Source of the DNA: Xenorhabdus beddingii
GTDB taxonomy: Bacteria > Pseudomonadota > Gammaproteobacteria > Enterobacterales > Enterobacteriaceae
Reading direction: 5' to 3'
DNA: 64,000 bases
Assembly (NCBI RefSeq): GCF_002127545.1
Contig: NZ_MUBK01000025.1
Location: 1 to 64,000 of the forward strand
The position numbers and the translations under genes were made by a program. Positions 18,095 through 26,839 of this stretch are shown here, piece after piece (position 1 is the first letter of the stretch; each line of letters opens with the position of its first letter). The notes below the pieces were generated by a model. That model was not told the origin of the DNA. It was given only the letters and a program-made list of their open reading frames with translations, and did no database searches.

Positions 18095-18120
18095 AAAAAG
18101 ACCCTGAAAACAGGGCCTTA
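18095..18120 (-). terminator. Rho-independent terminator of guaBA
   Basis: On the minus strand AAGGCCCTG-TTTT-CAGGGTCTT runs into TTTTTG, about 45 bases after the guaA stop. It insulates guaBA from the restriction locus. Confidence 0.85.
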
Positions 18121-18165
18121 ATCAGAAAATTATGATGATTTGGTGAGGCTTGGGGAAGTGTTAAA

Positions 18166-19743
18166 TCATTCCCACTCAATCGTCGCAGGGGGCTTACCGC
18201 TGATGTCATAGACGACCCGCGAAATACCATCCACTTCATTAATGATCCTGTTCGATACCCGCCCCAGGAAATCATAGGGCAAATGCGCCCAGTGAGCAGT
18301 CATAAAGTCAATGGTTTCTACCGCACGCAGGGAAACAACCCAGTCGTATTTACGTCCATCGCCCATAACCCCGACAGAACGAACCGGCAGGAATACGGTA
18401 AATGCCTGACTCACTTTATGGTACAGGTCGGCGGCATGCAGCTCTTCAATAAAGATGGCGTCGGCACGACGCAGCAAATCACAATACTCTTTCTTCACTT
18501 CGCCCAACACGCGAACGCCCAAGCCCGGACCCGGGAACGGGTGGCGATAGAGCATCTCATAGGGCAGTCCCAACTCCAAACCGATACGACGAACTTCGTC
18601 TTTGAACAACTCTTTCAGCGGTTCAACCAGACCCAGTTTCATATCTTCTGGCAGGCCACCCACATTGTGGTGAGATTTAATCACATGGGCATTGCCAGTT
18701 GCAGATGCTGCGGATTCGATAACATCCGGGTAAATGGTGCCCTGTGCCAGCCAATTGACCTGCGTTTGTTTAGAGGCTTCTTCATCAAATACATCAATAA
18801 AGACGTGACCAATGGCTTTGCGCTTGGCCTCGGGTTCATCAATTCCCGCCAAGGCAGACAAGAAACGGTCTTCTGCTTTAACATGGATGATGTTCAGGTC
18901 AAATTTACCGGCAAACATTTCCATCACCTGATCCGCTTCGTTCAAACGCAGCAGGCCGTTGTCTACGAAGACACAAGTCAGGCGCTTGCCAATCGCACGG
19001 TTCAACAGGAGTGCGGTGACAGAGGAATCCACACCGCCAGACAGGGCCAGAATAACCTGATCATCACCAATCTGCGCACGCAGACGCTCTACGATATCGT
19101 CAATGATAGAGGCGGGTGTCCACAGCGCCTCACATTGACAGATATCCAGCACAAAGCGTTTCAGGATATTCAGACCCTGATGAGTGTGAGTTACTTCTGG
19201 GTGGAATTGCACGCCATAAAAACGTTTTTCATCATTGGCCATAATGGCGAACGGGCAAGTATCCGTGCTGGCAATAGTGGTGAAATCAGCGGGGATCGCC
19301 GTCACTTTATCACCATGACTCATCCATACATCCAGCAGCGGTTTGCCGGCCTCACTCAGAGCGTCCTGAATATCGCGGAATAGCGCACAATCATTCTTGA
19401 TTTCAACCTGAGCATAACCAAATTCACGCTCATCAGAATTAGAAACCTGTCCGCCCAACTGCATAGACATGGTTTGCATACCATAGCAGATACCCAACAC
19501 AGGTACACCTGCATTGAAAACGTATTCCGGCGCACGCGGGCTATTGTGTTCCGTCGTGCTCTCTGGCCCACCAGAAAGGATAATCCCACTCGGGTTAAAT
19601 TCGCGGATTTGCTCTTCAGTGACATTCCATGTCCAAAGTTCACAATAAACACCAATTTCACGAATGCGGCGGGCAATAAGCTGAGTGTATTGCGAACCAA
19701 AATCAAGGATCAGAATGCGATGCTGATGGATATTAGTTGTCAT
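18166..19743 (-). CDS. guaA: GMP synthase (glutamine-hydrolysing)
   Basis: The enzyme converts XMP to GMP using glutamine and ATP. Its 525 residues have a class I glutaminase domain with nucleophile Cys in [10 protein letters not shown] and the His/Glu pair in QFHPEVTHT, then the ATP pyrophosphatase P-loop [10 protein letters not shown], and the dimerisation domain ending PPATIEWE. It lies 82 bases after guaB in the standard guaBA operon. The stop codon marks the border of the restriction/prophage island; guaA 3' ends are known insertion sites for genomic islands. Confidence 0.98.
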   Translation of the reverse strand: MTTNIHQHRILILDFGSQYTQLIARRIREIGVYCELWTWNVTEEQIREFNPSGIILSGGPESTTEHNSPRAPEYVFNAGVPVLGICYGMQTMSMQLGGQVSNSDEREFGYAQVEIKNDCALFRDIQDALSEAGKPLLDVWMSHGDKVTAIPADFTTIASTDTCPFAIMANDEKRFYGVQFHPEVTHTHQGLNILKRFVLDICQCEALWTPASIIDDIVERLRAQIGDDQVILALSGGVDSSVTALLLNRAIGKRLTCVFVDNGLLRLNEADQVMEMFAGKFDLNIIHVKAEDRFLSALAGIDEPEAKRKAIGHVFIDVFDEEASKQTQVNWLAQGTIYPDVIESAASATGNAHVIKSHHNVGGLPEDMKLGLVEPLKELFKDEVRRIGLELGLPYEMLYRHPFPGPGLGVRVLGEVKKEYCDLLRRADAIFIEELHAADLYHKVSQAFTVFLPVRSVGVMGDGRKYDWVVSLRAVETIDFMTAHWAHLPYDFLGRVSNRIINEVDGISRVVYDISGKPPATIEWE

Positions 19744-19825
19744 TTGAGGTGAGTTCCAAAAACAAGTGGCAATAAAAAATAGATAAAAAAGTCAGTGGCC
19801 CGATAGACGGGCCACGCTAAATAAA

Positions 19826-21292
19826 TTACAGACCTAAACGGTAGTTGGGTGATTCTTTGGTGATCGTCACATCATGGACGTGACTTTCCTGAATACCGGC
19901 ACCACTGATACGAACGAATTCGGCTTTAGTTCTCAGTTCATCAATGGTTGCACAACCCGTCAGACCCATACAAGAGCGCAGGCCACCCATTTGCTGGTGA
20001 ACGATACTTTTCAGCAGGCCCTTATAAGCTACACGGCCTTCGATACCTTCTGGCACCAGTTTGTCCGCTGCGTTATCCGTCTGGAAGTAACGGTCAGAAG
20101 AGCCTTTGGACATTGCGCCCAGAGAACCCATGCCGCGATAAGATTTAAATGAACGACCTTGATACAGTTCGATTTCACCCGGAGATTCTTCTGTCCCTGC
20201 CAGCATGGAGCCGACCATCACACAGGCTGCACCCGCCGCAATGGCTTTAGCAATGTCACCAGAGAAACGGATGCCACCATCTGCAATCACAGGAACGCCT
20301 GTTCCTTCCAGCGCTTCAACCGCATCTGCAATGGCAGTGATTTGCGGAACACCCACCCCTGTCACGATACGGGTTGTACAAATAGAACCTGGGCCGATAC
20401 CGACTTTAACGGCATTCACACCCGCTTCCATCAGCGCCTTGGCACCTTCGCCCGTCGCCACGTTACCCCCGATAATTTGCAAATCAGGATATTTAGCGCG
20501 GGTTTCACGGATACGCTGCAAAACACCTTCAGAATGGCCGTGGGAAGAGTCAATAAGCAGTACATCTACACCCGCAGCGACCAATGCATCAACACGCTCT
20601 TCGTTACCCGCACCGGCACCAACCGCAGCACCGACACGCAGACGGCCCTGCTCATCTTTACAGGCGTTTGGCTTACGTTCGGCTTTCTGGAAATCTTTCA
20701 CCGTAATCATGCCGAGCAAATGGAAGTTATCATCAACAACCAGGGCTTTCTCAACACGTTGTTCGTGCATTTTCTGCAAGACAACTTCACGGGCTTCGCC
20801 TTCTCTTACCGTCACCAGACGTTCTTTAGGCGTCATCACCGCAGTTACTGGCTGATCCAGGTCGGTAACGAAACGCACATCACGGCCAGTAATAATACCC
20901 ACCAATTCGTTCGCTTCTGTGACCACCGGGTAACCCGCGAAACCATTACGTTCGGTCAGTTCATGGACTTCACGCAGGGTTGTCTGTGGCGTGACAGTAA
21001 CCGGATCGGTAACAACACCGCTTTCGTGCTTCTTCACTCGGCTGACTTCTTCAGCCTGACGCTCGATTGACATATTTTTGTGAATGAAGCCAATGCCCCC
21101 TTCCTGTGCCAGTGCGATTGCCAGTGAAGATTCCGTGACAGTATCCATCGCTGCGGACAGCATAGGTACGTTCAGGCGAATAGTAGAGGTTAATTGAGTG
21201 GACAGATCTGCGGTATTGGGCAGGACTGTAGAATGGGCAGGAACCAACAAAACATCGTCAAACGTTAATGCTTCTTTTTTAATTCGTAACAT
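19826..21292 (-). CDS. guaB: IMP dehydrogenase
   Basis: It oxidises IMP to XMP with NAD, the first committed step to GMP. The start is taken at 21292 ([20 protein letters not shown]), as in enterobacteria; a TTG two codons upstream is ignored. The 488 residues contain the two CBS domains (about 95-205, with [10 protein letters not shown] and [10 protein letters not shown]) and the catalytic Cys in [10 protein letters not shown]. It is first in the operon with guaA. The promoter is at about 21348. Confidence 0.98.
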   Translation of the reverse strand: MLRIKKEALTFDDVLLVPAHSTVLPNTADLSTQLTSTIRLNVPMLSAAMDTVTESSLAIALAQEGGIGFIHKNMSIERQAEEVSRVKKHESGVVTDPVTVTPQTTLREVHELTERNGFAGYPVVTEANELVGIITGRDVRFVTDLDQPVTAVMTPKERLVTVREGEAREVVLQKMHEQRVEKALVVDDNFHLLGMITVKDFQKAERKPNACKDEQGRLRVGAAVGAGAGNEERVDALVAAGVDVLLIDSSHGHSEGVLQRIRETRAKYPDLQIIGGNVATGEGAKALMEAGVNAVKVGIGPGSICTTRIVTGVGVPQITAIADAVEALEGTGVPVIADGGIRFSGDIAKAIAAGAACVMVGSMLAGTEESPGEIELYQGRSFKSYRGMGSLGAMSKGSSDRYFQTDNAADKLVPEGIEGRVAYKGLLKSIVHQQMGGLRSCMGLTGCATIDELRTKAEFVRISGAGIQESHVHDVTITKESPNYRLGL

Positions 21293-21347
21293 GGGCAATA
21301 TCTCACCAGGCTATGGAGCAATAAGAGGGATAAAATATTGCCGCGGC

Positions 21348-21353
21348 ATTATA
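21348..21353 (-). promoter_or_regulatory. guaBA promoter, -10 box
   Basis: The minus-strand TATAAT is followed by the GC-rich discriminator GCCGCGGC, the type linked to stringent and growth-rate control. The matching -35 is poor (around TGGAGG). I found no convincing PurR box here. Confidence 0.6.
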
Positions 21354-21465
21354 CAGGCCGAAATCGGTTGCCTCCAGCATTTTTTGAAAAAAATTCTTGA
21401 TTAGTCATGTGATGAGATTAATATCGTTCAATTAAGTCCTTGTTTTGGAATTTGATCTAGCTCAC

Positions 21466-22827
21466 ATGTCACTACCAGCCAATACCGGAATTTTTTCTGT
21501 TAGCCGTCTCAATCAGACTGTTCGTCAGCTATTGGAGCTGGAAATGGGCAGGATTTGGTTGTCCGCCGAAATGTCCAATTTTTCTCAGCCATCGTCAGGG
21601 CATTGGTATTTCACATTAAAAGATGAACGGGCACAAATTCGTGCTGCCATGTTTCGAAGTCACAATCTGCGGGCAACATTTCGTCCACAAAATGGTCAGC
21701 AGGTGTTGGTTCGGGCACAGATTACCCTGTATGAGCCGCGCGGTGACTATCAACTGATTGTGGAAAGTATTCAACCTGCCGGAGAGGGTTTGCTGCAACA
21801 GCAGTTTGACATATTGAAACAAAAACTCGCCGCCGAAGGTTTGTTTGATCAAATTCATAAACAACCACTGCCCTCGCCGGCAAAACGACTCGGTGTCATA
21901 ACTTCTGCCAGTGGCGCAGCCCTGCACGATATTCTGAATATCCTGAAACGGCGTGATCCTTCCCTGCCCATTGTCATTTATCCCACCGCTGTTCAGGGAG
22001 CCGAAGCGCCATTGCAGATTATTCGGGCAATCGAACTGGCAAATGCCCGACAAGAGTGTGATATCCTGATTGTCGGGCGTGGCGGAGGATCACTGGAAGA
22101 TTTATGGTGCTTCAATGATGAACACGTTGCACGGGCAATATTTCAAAGCCGCATTCCCATTGTCAGTGCCGTCGGGCATGAGACCGATGTAACCATTGCG
22201 GATTTTGTCGCTGATTTACGCGCGCCAACACCTTCTGCGGCAGCAGAGTTGGTTAGCCGCAATCAAATAGAGTTATTAAGACAAGTTCAATCCTTGCAAC
22301 AACGCCTTGAAATGGCGCTGGATTATTTCTTTGCCCAAAAACAACGCATTTTTAATCTATTGCAGCACCGTCTCCGGCAACAACACCCAGATTTACGTCT
22401 GGCACGTCAGCAACATCATTTGGCTGAATTACGCCAAAGGTTGATTGATAGTTTGTTACGTTGTCTGAAACAGAATGCAACTTCATATGAGAAATTGAAT
22501 CAGCGACTGCTACAAATCCATCCTGAGCGGGAGCTTCGGCACTATAGCCAATCTATCCAGCAATTTGATTTCCGTTTAAAACAGGCGCTTGAACGACAAC
22601 TAGGACGTTATCGGGAAAAATTTGCTGTTTCCTGTTCACGAATGGAGGCGGTCAGCCCGCTGGCAACGTTAAGTCGTGGTTACAGTATCAGTGAAACATC
22701 TGACGGAAAATTATTGAAGCAAATTAAGCAGGTAAAAGCAGGTGATAGGCTGAAAACGCGGTTGCAGGATGGCTGGGTTGAGAGTCAGGTGACGCAGGTA
22801 AAAGAAGACATCAAGAAAAAGAAATAA
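21466..22827 (+). CDS. xseA: Exodeoxyribonuclease VII large subunit
   Basis: With XseB the protein forms exonuclease VII, which degrades single-stranded DNA from both ends. The ATG at 21466 ([19 protein letters not shown]) fits the family; a TTG at 21445 would add seven unsupported residues. The order is an N-terminal OB fold ([17 protein letters not shown]), the catalytic domain with [16 protein letters not shown] and [20 protein letters not shown], and a long coiled-coil tail ending in Lys residues. It is divergent from guaB, as in other enterobacteria. Confidence 0.96.
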   Translation: MSLPANTGIFSVSRLNQTVRQLLELEMGRIWLSAEMSNFSQPSSGHWYFTLKDERAQIRAAMFRSHNLRATFRPQNGQQVLVRAQITLYEPRGDYQLIVESIQPAGEGLLQQQFDILKQKLAAEGLFDQIHKQPLPSPAKRLGVITSASGAALHDILNILKRRDPSLPIVIYPTAVQGAEAPLQIIRAIELANARQECDILIVGRGGGSLEDLWCFNDEHVARAIFQSRIPIVSAVGHETDVTIADFVADLRAPTPSAAAELVSRNQIELLRQVQSLQQRLEMALDYFFAQKQRIFNLLQHRLRQQHPDLRLARQQHHLAELRQRLIDSLLRCLKQNATSYEKLNQRLLQIHPERELRHYSQSIQQFDFRLKQALERQLGRYREKFAVSCSRMEAVSPLATLSRGYSISETSDGKLLKQIKQVKAGDRLKTRLQDGWVESQVTQVKEDIKKKK

Positions 22828-23135
22828 AATTAACGCGAAATATTTGGGGATTAATTAAATGCTTACGTTAACTTTTTCCCCTAGCCCACTTTTTTCTCAT
22901 TTTATTGGTTGATGAGATAATTTTCTATTCTATACTTAATTACGTAGGGAAATGATTTAACCAAGTGGCATTAATTTATTATTCTCTGTGGTTTATTTTA
23001 ATTAGTTATTTTGCTTCCCTCTGTCTAAAACTTAATATTTTCCATCTATCACAAAGCTATTATATCTTTTCTGGCTGACGATCATCAGATTATTGATTAA
23101 TTATATTACACACAACATTAAATAGTGAGGATATT
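22828..23135. other. AT-rich intergenic region
   Basis: No gene is supported. The right end holds the leader of the small-gene family, with TTGATT at 23093-23098 and a -10-like CATTAA at 23116-23121 placed like the promoter boxes at 23521-23549. Confidence 0.4.
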
Positions 23136-23374
23136 ATGACAGAATTAACCACACAAGAAACAAAAGAACCTTATGGTAAAGACTTTTGGACTGCGATCAA
23201 AGGTACTTGGGATAGTCTCAATAGTCTAGCGCTGGCAATAGTTAACGCAATATATGATGCCCACCCAACAGAAGATGTAAAAAAAAGAAGGAAATTGCAA
23301 AAGCAATTCTGACTGCACTGACTGAAGGTGGCGACAAAATTCTTAATGACTTGTTTATTAATCCAACCCCATAA
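23136..23374 (+). pseudogene. Small-gene family member 1, frameshifted at an A run
   Basis: The ATG at 23136 behind GTGAGG opens MTELTTQETKEPYGKDFWTA and the frame stops at 23310 after 58 codons. One extra A in the A8 run near 23279-23286 would carry the frame on through KKKKEIAKAILTALTEGGDK to the TAA at 23372, giving about 79 residues like its two neighbours. The leader is nearly the same as theirs. Slippage on the A run at transcription, or a sequencing error, could also restore the full protein. No function is known; the protein is small and amphipathic with a hydrophobic middle (SLNSLALAIVNAIYD). Confidence 0.55.
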
Positions 23375-23380
23375 AATAAA

Positions 23381-23412
23381 TAACCACTCTAGTGCATTTT
23401 TTAGAGTGGTTA
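23381..23412 (+). terminator. Hairpin after small gene 1
   Basis: TAACCACTCTA pairs with TAGAGTGGTTA around a T-rich loop, followed by a short pyrimidine-rich run. Confidence 0.6.
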
Positions 23413-23520
23413 CTTCCCTTGTAAGGAATAAATAAATATACTTTAAATCCTATTATTATTTATGATTACATATCACCCTTTATTTTATCGTGATATTGAA
23501 TTTTTCATCCGCATTATATT

Positions 23521-23549
23521 TTGACAAACAATCACATTACACATAGAAT
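23521..23549 (+). promoter_or_regulatory. Promoter of small gene 2
   Basis: TTGACA at 23521-23526 and TAGAAT at 23544-23549 are separated by 17 bases, close to the sigma-70 consensus. The segment after the -35 box is shared with the leaders at about 23105 and 24015. Confidence 0.7.
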
Positions 23550-23566
23550 TATATAGTGAGGAAACC

Positions 23567-23800
23567 ATGAACGAATTAACAAATGTAACAACATACGTAG
23601 CTATTTCTCGTCATAAACTTGAGAATATCAAAAAAATTATTAGAGCCATTGCTGATATACTTAAAAGTATATTTGGGATATTAGAGCGATATAATATTAT
23701 ATCTTATAGCGCAATGAATAATGTAAATGATTCCTTAGATGCTATAGTAACAGCCATTAATATTATATTAAACAATATATTCACTCCAAAACAAGAATAA
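23567..23800 (+). CDS. Small unknown protein 2, 77 aa
   Basis: The ATG at 23567 follows GTGAGG and opens MNELTNVTTYVAISRHKLEN. The N-terminal half is charged and helical (IKKIIRAIADILKSIFGILE), followed by NIISYSAMNNVND and a hydrophobic end (IVTAINIILNNIF). It aligns over its whole length with the gene at 24046 (same opening, same Ile-Ser-Tyr turn), so the two are tandem paralogues. No signal peptide or known family is seen. It has its own promoter and a strong terminator downstream. A small membrane-active or immunity-type peptide is possible but not shown. Confidence 0.6.
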   Translation: MNELTNVTTYVAISRHKLENIKKIIRAIADILKSIFGILERYNIISYSAMNNVNDSLDAIVTAINIILNNIFTPKQE

Positions 23801-23909
23801 TTAACCACGCCATGGATTTTTCAAAAGAGGTTAATCATTTTGATATTTTTTATACACTTAGTTTCTATTTATCAGATATCACCTAGCAGTTTCCATATGT
23901 CTCTGTTAA

Positions 23910-23938
23910 AAAATAGCGGTGAAAATTCACCGCTATTT
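23910..23938. terminator. Bidirectional terminator, copy 1
   Basis: AAATAGCGGTGAA and TTCACCGCTATTT form a perfect stem with a two-base loop. The same hairpin recurs at 24392-24420, marking a duplicated unit. Confidence 0.85.
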
Positions 23939-23958
23939 ATCTGATTATTAAAACCTAA

Positions 23959-24011
23959 TCAGAAACGAATTCCTGCTCCAATAACGTAGGTCACACCACG
24001 GTCAGTTTGGG
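23959..24011 (-). pseudogene. Leftover 3' end of a TonB-dependent receptor gene
   Basis: Read on the minus strand, DRGVTYVIGAGIRF ends in TGA and matches the final residues RGRTYVMGAEIRF of the intact receptor at 24448. The terminal Phe is the outer-membrane insertion signal. Only about 50 bases remain before the sequence changes into the leader of small gene 3. It shows that a unit of small gene, terminator and receptor end was duplicated, or that a second receptor gene was deleted. Confidence 0.75.
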
Positions 24012-24045
24012 ATTATTACACACAGAATTACATAGCGAGGACATT

Positions 24046-24282
24046 ATGAACGAATTAACAAAGGTAACAACAGACTTGGCTATTAGTCGTCAGACATTGG
24101 AAGATATCAACAAAAGCATTAAAGATATTTCAAATCTACTTAAAGACATATTTAAAATATTAAAGAAACATGGCGTTATATCTTATAATACAATGAGTAT
24201 TATAACCCTATGTATAGCAAGTATAACAGCAGCTATTTTAATAGCATTAGACAGACTATTCTCTCATGAGATGAGTAATTAA
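24046..24282 (+). CDS. Small unknown protein 3, 78 aa
   Basis: The ATG at 24046 after GCGAGG opens MNELTKVTTDLAISRQTLED. It is a close paralogue of the gene at 23567. The C-terminal part (MSIITLCIASITAAILIALD) is long and hydrophobic enough to span a membrane, which the second copy lacks. Upstream, the leader joins directly to the receptor remnant, so the -35 box seen at 23521 is replaced and expression may differ. The gene converges on the intact receptor, sharing the terminator at 24392-24420. Function unknown. Confidence 0.6.
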   Translation: MNELTKVTTDLAISRQTLEDINKSIKDISNLLKDIFKILKKHGVISYNTMSIITLCIASITAAILIALDRLFSHEMSN

Positions 24283-24391
24283 CCACACCATGTTTTTTTT
24301 CAAAATCAGTTAATTATTTTGCTATCTTTTATGTAATTACTTTCCATTTATCAGATATCATCTAGTGAATTCCCTATGTCTCTGTTAAAAA

Positions 24392-24420
24392 TATAGCGGT
24401 GAATTTTCACCGCTATTTTT
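24392..24420. terminator. Bidirectional terminator, copy 2
   Basis: ATAGCGGTGAA-TTT-TCACCGCTAT followed by TTTT lies between small gene 3 and the receptor and serves both directions. Confidence 0.85.
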
Positions 24421-24447
24421 ATCAGCCTATTTAAACTTAAAACCCCA

Positions 24448-26724
24448 TTAGAAACGAATTTCTGCTCCCATAACGTAGGTTCGGCCACGGGCGGTTTGAG
24501 TTTTAGTGTCTTGATCCCCCATGATTGGCGACGAATTCATACGGTTCAATGCGTCAGAATAGTTTTTATTAGTTAAGTTTTGAACTGACAATTTAACTGA
24601 TAAATTTTTGTTAACCTGATAATCACCATATAGATCAACGATCATTGGAATTTTATCTGATTTTTCCATTATAATTTGGTTGTCATCATCTCTATCATCA
24701 TTAGGGCTCTGATGATAAGATTGACCAGTATATTTCATAATGGTTCCTATCCGAAATTTTTCATCCAAAAAACGAACTCCCGTATCCAGTGTTAAATAAC
24801 GTTCTGGTAATTGGGATTCAGGACTTGCGCCAAAATAATGCGCCGATAATGATGTCGGTTGCTGTGTTTTTTGCTGGCTATATGTCAATGAGCTATAAAA
24901 CATACCTGCATCATAATTAGCAGAAATCTCATAACCCTTCATAGTTACTGGCGTCAAACTATTGGTATAGATATAAGTAGAAACATTTACATCAAGTGCA
25001 CGCTCTTCTTCAGCCGATAATTTTCCATCAAGTTTACATAATTTCTTTCCAGTACAAAGCATATAATGATCATTACTGATGTAATTTTTAATTTTGGTAT
25101 GGAATAACGTTACTTTCAGGCGAAAAACATCTTCATCCACAATTAAATTTGGACGATAGCTATTAAATCCAATCTGATATGTATCCGCTTTCTCTCCTTT
25201 CAAGAATGGATTAATAGAAGTACCACTGTCATTGGATTGAAAAATTTCCTGAGCATTGGGCGCTCGCATTGAATGGGTATAACTTATAAACGGTTGAAAT
25301 TCAGGAATTATTTCTGCTGACAATAAGATATTTGGATTAAACCCACTCTCTTTTAAATTTAATTGTGCTTCTCCTTGTGGAAAACAACTCACACGATCTT
25401 CACAAGCTGGTTTTAATCCTTTGACACTATAATCTAGATAATTCAATCCCAGATTAGCAGTATAAATACTGCGTTCAATTTTCAAACCACCATAAATACT
25501 AGTTATATCTTGCTTACCACTTGGCGCAAAAGCATTATTTTCCTTTATTTGCATGTCTTCTTTTTCATTCTTCGACCTGGTTTTTATTTCTTTACTATAT
25601 TCAGTTCGCATCCATTTACCACCTAGAGTGAATGCAAAGTCAGTGTCACCATAATTAAATCGGCTGGTATTTTTTATATTGATAGAATTGGATTTATTTT
25701 TTGCTTCACTTTTATCAAAAACTCCCACCGACTCACTTTGATAACTCTGTTGACCATTGCTGGTAGTAAGCATAACATTGGTATCAACCAATTCAGTAAA
25801 TGGAGTGTAGTGATATTTCAAATAATAATCATAATTATCAATATGACGCTTGTTAAACTTATTATGGTAAAGACGACTACTAAACTCCAAGTCATGAAAA
25901 TCATTGGGTTTAATATTTAGTTTCATCAATTGGGAGTTAGGTTTTTGTTTAAATGTTTTGCTTGTACCAAACTTTTCACTACTGACACCGTCAGCATTTC
26001 TATAATGAGCTTCAATATTGTGACCACTAAAAGCAAATAAAGCGCCCAAAGAACCTTCTGGACTGAATGCCTGTGTTTTTCCTGCAACCGCCATCATGCC
26101 ACTTCGGCCGGCACCATTGTTACCATAGGTCCATTTAGTACGAACTCCTGCTTTATTGCCTTCGAATACAACATCATCAACACCAAGGGTACGGAAATTG
26201 GCACTTCCAACTAAGGCATTGACAGAATCAGAACCATCAGCTTGCCCTCGGGCAACGTCAACACGAACAATAAAATTGGGATCAACCAAGGCACCAAATT
26301 GACTATAAGGCTGAGATCCATGTGCAAATTCACTGGGTGAAGAACCATAAAAACTCTGGCTAACCCCATCCACCATCATATTGACACGGCCAAAACCACT
26401 TAAGCCACGGATATTAACACTGACGATCCCTTGCCCCTGACTCGCATCCATCTGAGTATAAGTCCCCGGCAAGCTACGTAATATACTATCCACGGACTCC
26501 AATTTATTATCTTCGCCCACAGAACTATAAGCACCCGGTTTTTCCATTGCCTCAATCTGAGGAGCATTATTATTATCCTGAGCACCTGAAACTTTCAGAC
26601 TGCTGAACCGAACGACTTTTTCTTTTTTGTTGTCATCTGCGTTTTCAGCATAAGCGATCCCCTGAAGCCCAATCAACATTGCGCTGGCTCCAGCTATTTT
26701 TGCCACAGTTTTCATTAATATCAT
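24448..26724 (-). CDS. TonB-dependent outer-membrane receptor, haem/haemoprotein type
   Basis: It is a 22-strand outer-membrane receptor that imports an iron source with TonB energy. The signal peptide (MKTVAKIAGASAMLIGLQGIAYA, after MIL or from Met4) is followed by the plug with IRGLSGFGRVNMMVDGVSQ and by the barrel. A YTHSMRAPNAQEIF block corresponds to the FRAP/NPNL region of haem receptors, and the last residue is Phe. Two Cys pairs (ACEDRVSC; LCTGKKLC) probably form loop disulphides. At 758 residues it is full length. It ends the operon lipoprotein-TonB-peptidase-receptor. Haem or haemoprotein is the likeliest ligand, but this is inferred from family only. Confidence 0.88.
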   Translation of the reverse strand: MILMKTVAKIAGASAMLIGLQGIAYAENADDNKKEKVVRFSSLKVSGAQDNNNAPQIEAMEKPGAYSSVGEDNKLESVDSILRSLPGTYTQMDASQGQGIVSVNIRGLSGFGRVNMMVDGVSQSFYGSSPSEFAHGSQPYSQFGALVDPNFIVRVDVARGQADGSDSVNALVGSANFRTLGVDDVVFEGNKAGVRTKWTYGNNGAGRSGMMAVAGKTQAFSPEGSLGALFAFSGHNIEAHYRNADGVSSEKFGTSKTFKQKPNSQLMKLNIKPNDFHDLEFSSRLYHNKFNKRHIDNYDYYLKYHYTPFTELVDTNVMLTTSNGQQSYQSESVGVFDKSEAKNKSNSINIKNTSRFNYGDTDFAFTLGGKWMRTEYSKEIKTRSKNEKEDMQIKENNAFAPSGKQDITSIYGGLKIERSIYTANLGLNYLDYSVKGLKPACEDRVSCFPQGEAQLNLKESGFNPNILLSAEIIPEFQPFISYTHSMRAPNAQEIFQSNDSGTSINPFLKGEKADTYQIGFNSYRPNLIVDEDVFRLKVTLFHTKIKNYISNDHYMLCTGKKLCKLDGKLSAEEERALDVNVSTYIYTNSLTPVTMKGYEISANYDAGMFYSSLTYSQQKTQQPTSLSAHYFGASPESQLPERYLTLDTGVRFLDEKFRIGTIMKYTGQSYHQSPNDDRDDDNQIIMEKSDKIPMIVDLYGDYQVNKNLSVKLSVQNLTNKNYSDALNRMNSSPIMGDQDTKTQTARGRTYVMGAEIRF

Positions 26725-26763
26725 CCCATTAAATTAAATAATGTTTATTATTGTTCACATTGC

Positions 26764-26816
26764 TTCTCAAATTTGAGAATAAAATATCCACGGCGCTGAT
26801 AAAAATTATCAGCACC
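26764..26816 (-). promoter_or_regulatory. Palindrome and hairpin in the receptor leader
   Basis: A 16-base perfect palindrome TTCTCAAATTTGAGAA (26764-26779) lies next to a hairpin with an 11-bp stem, GGCGCTGATAA/TTATCAGCACC (26792-26816). No U-tract follows the hairpin directly, so it may moderate readthrough or protect the upstream transcript, and the palindrome may bind a regulator. Confidence 0.5.
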
Positions 26817-26839
26817 TTGGTAATAACTCGCTATTTTTA

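Noticed and set aside
18283-19383. Long plus-strand open frame opposite guaA (366 codons)
   Set aside because: It is antisense to an unmistakable guaA, has no ribosome binding site and reads as a codon shadow.
20159-21070. Long plus-strand open frames opposite guaB
   Set aside because: Shadows of the guaB codon pattern, with no start signal and no recognisable protein.
21293-21465. PurR operator upstream of guaB
   Set aside because: No sequence near ACGCAAACGTTTTCGT was found; only the purMN operator is convincing.
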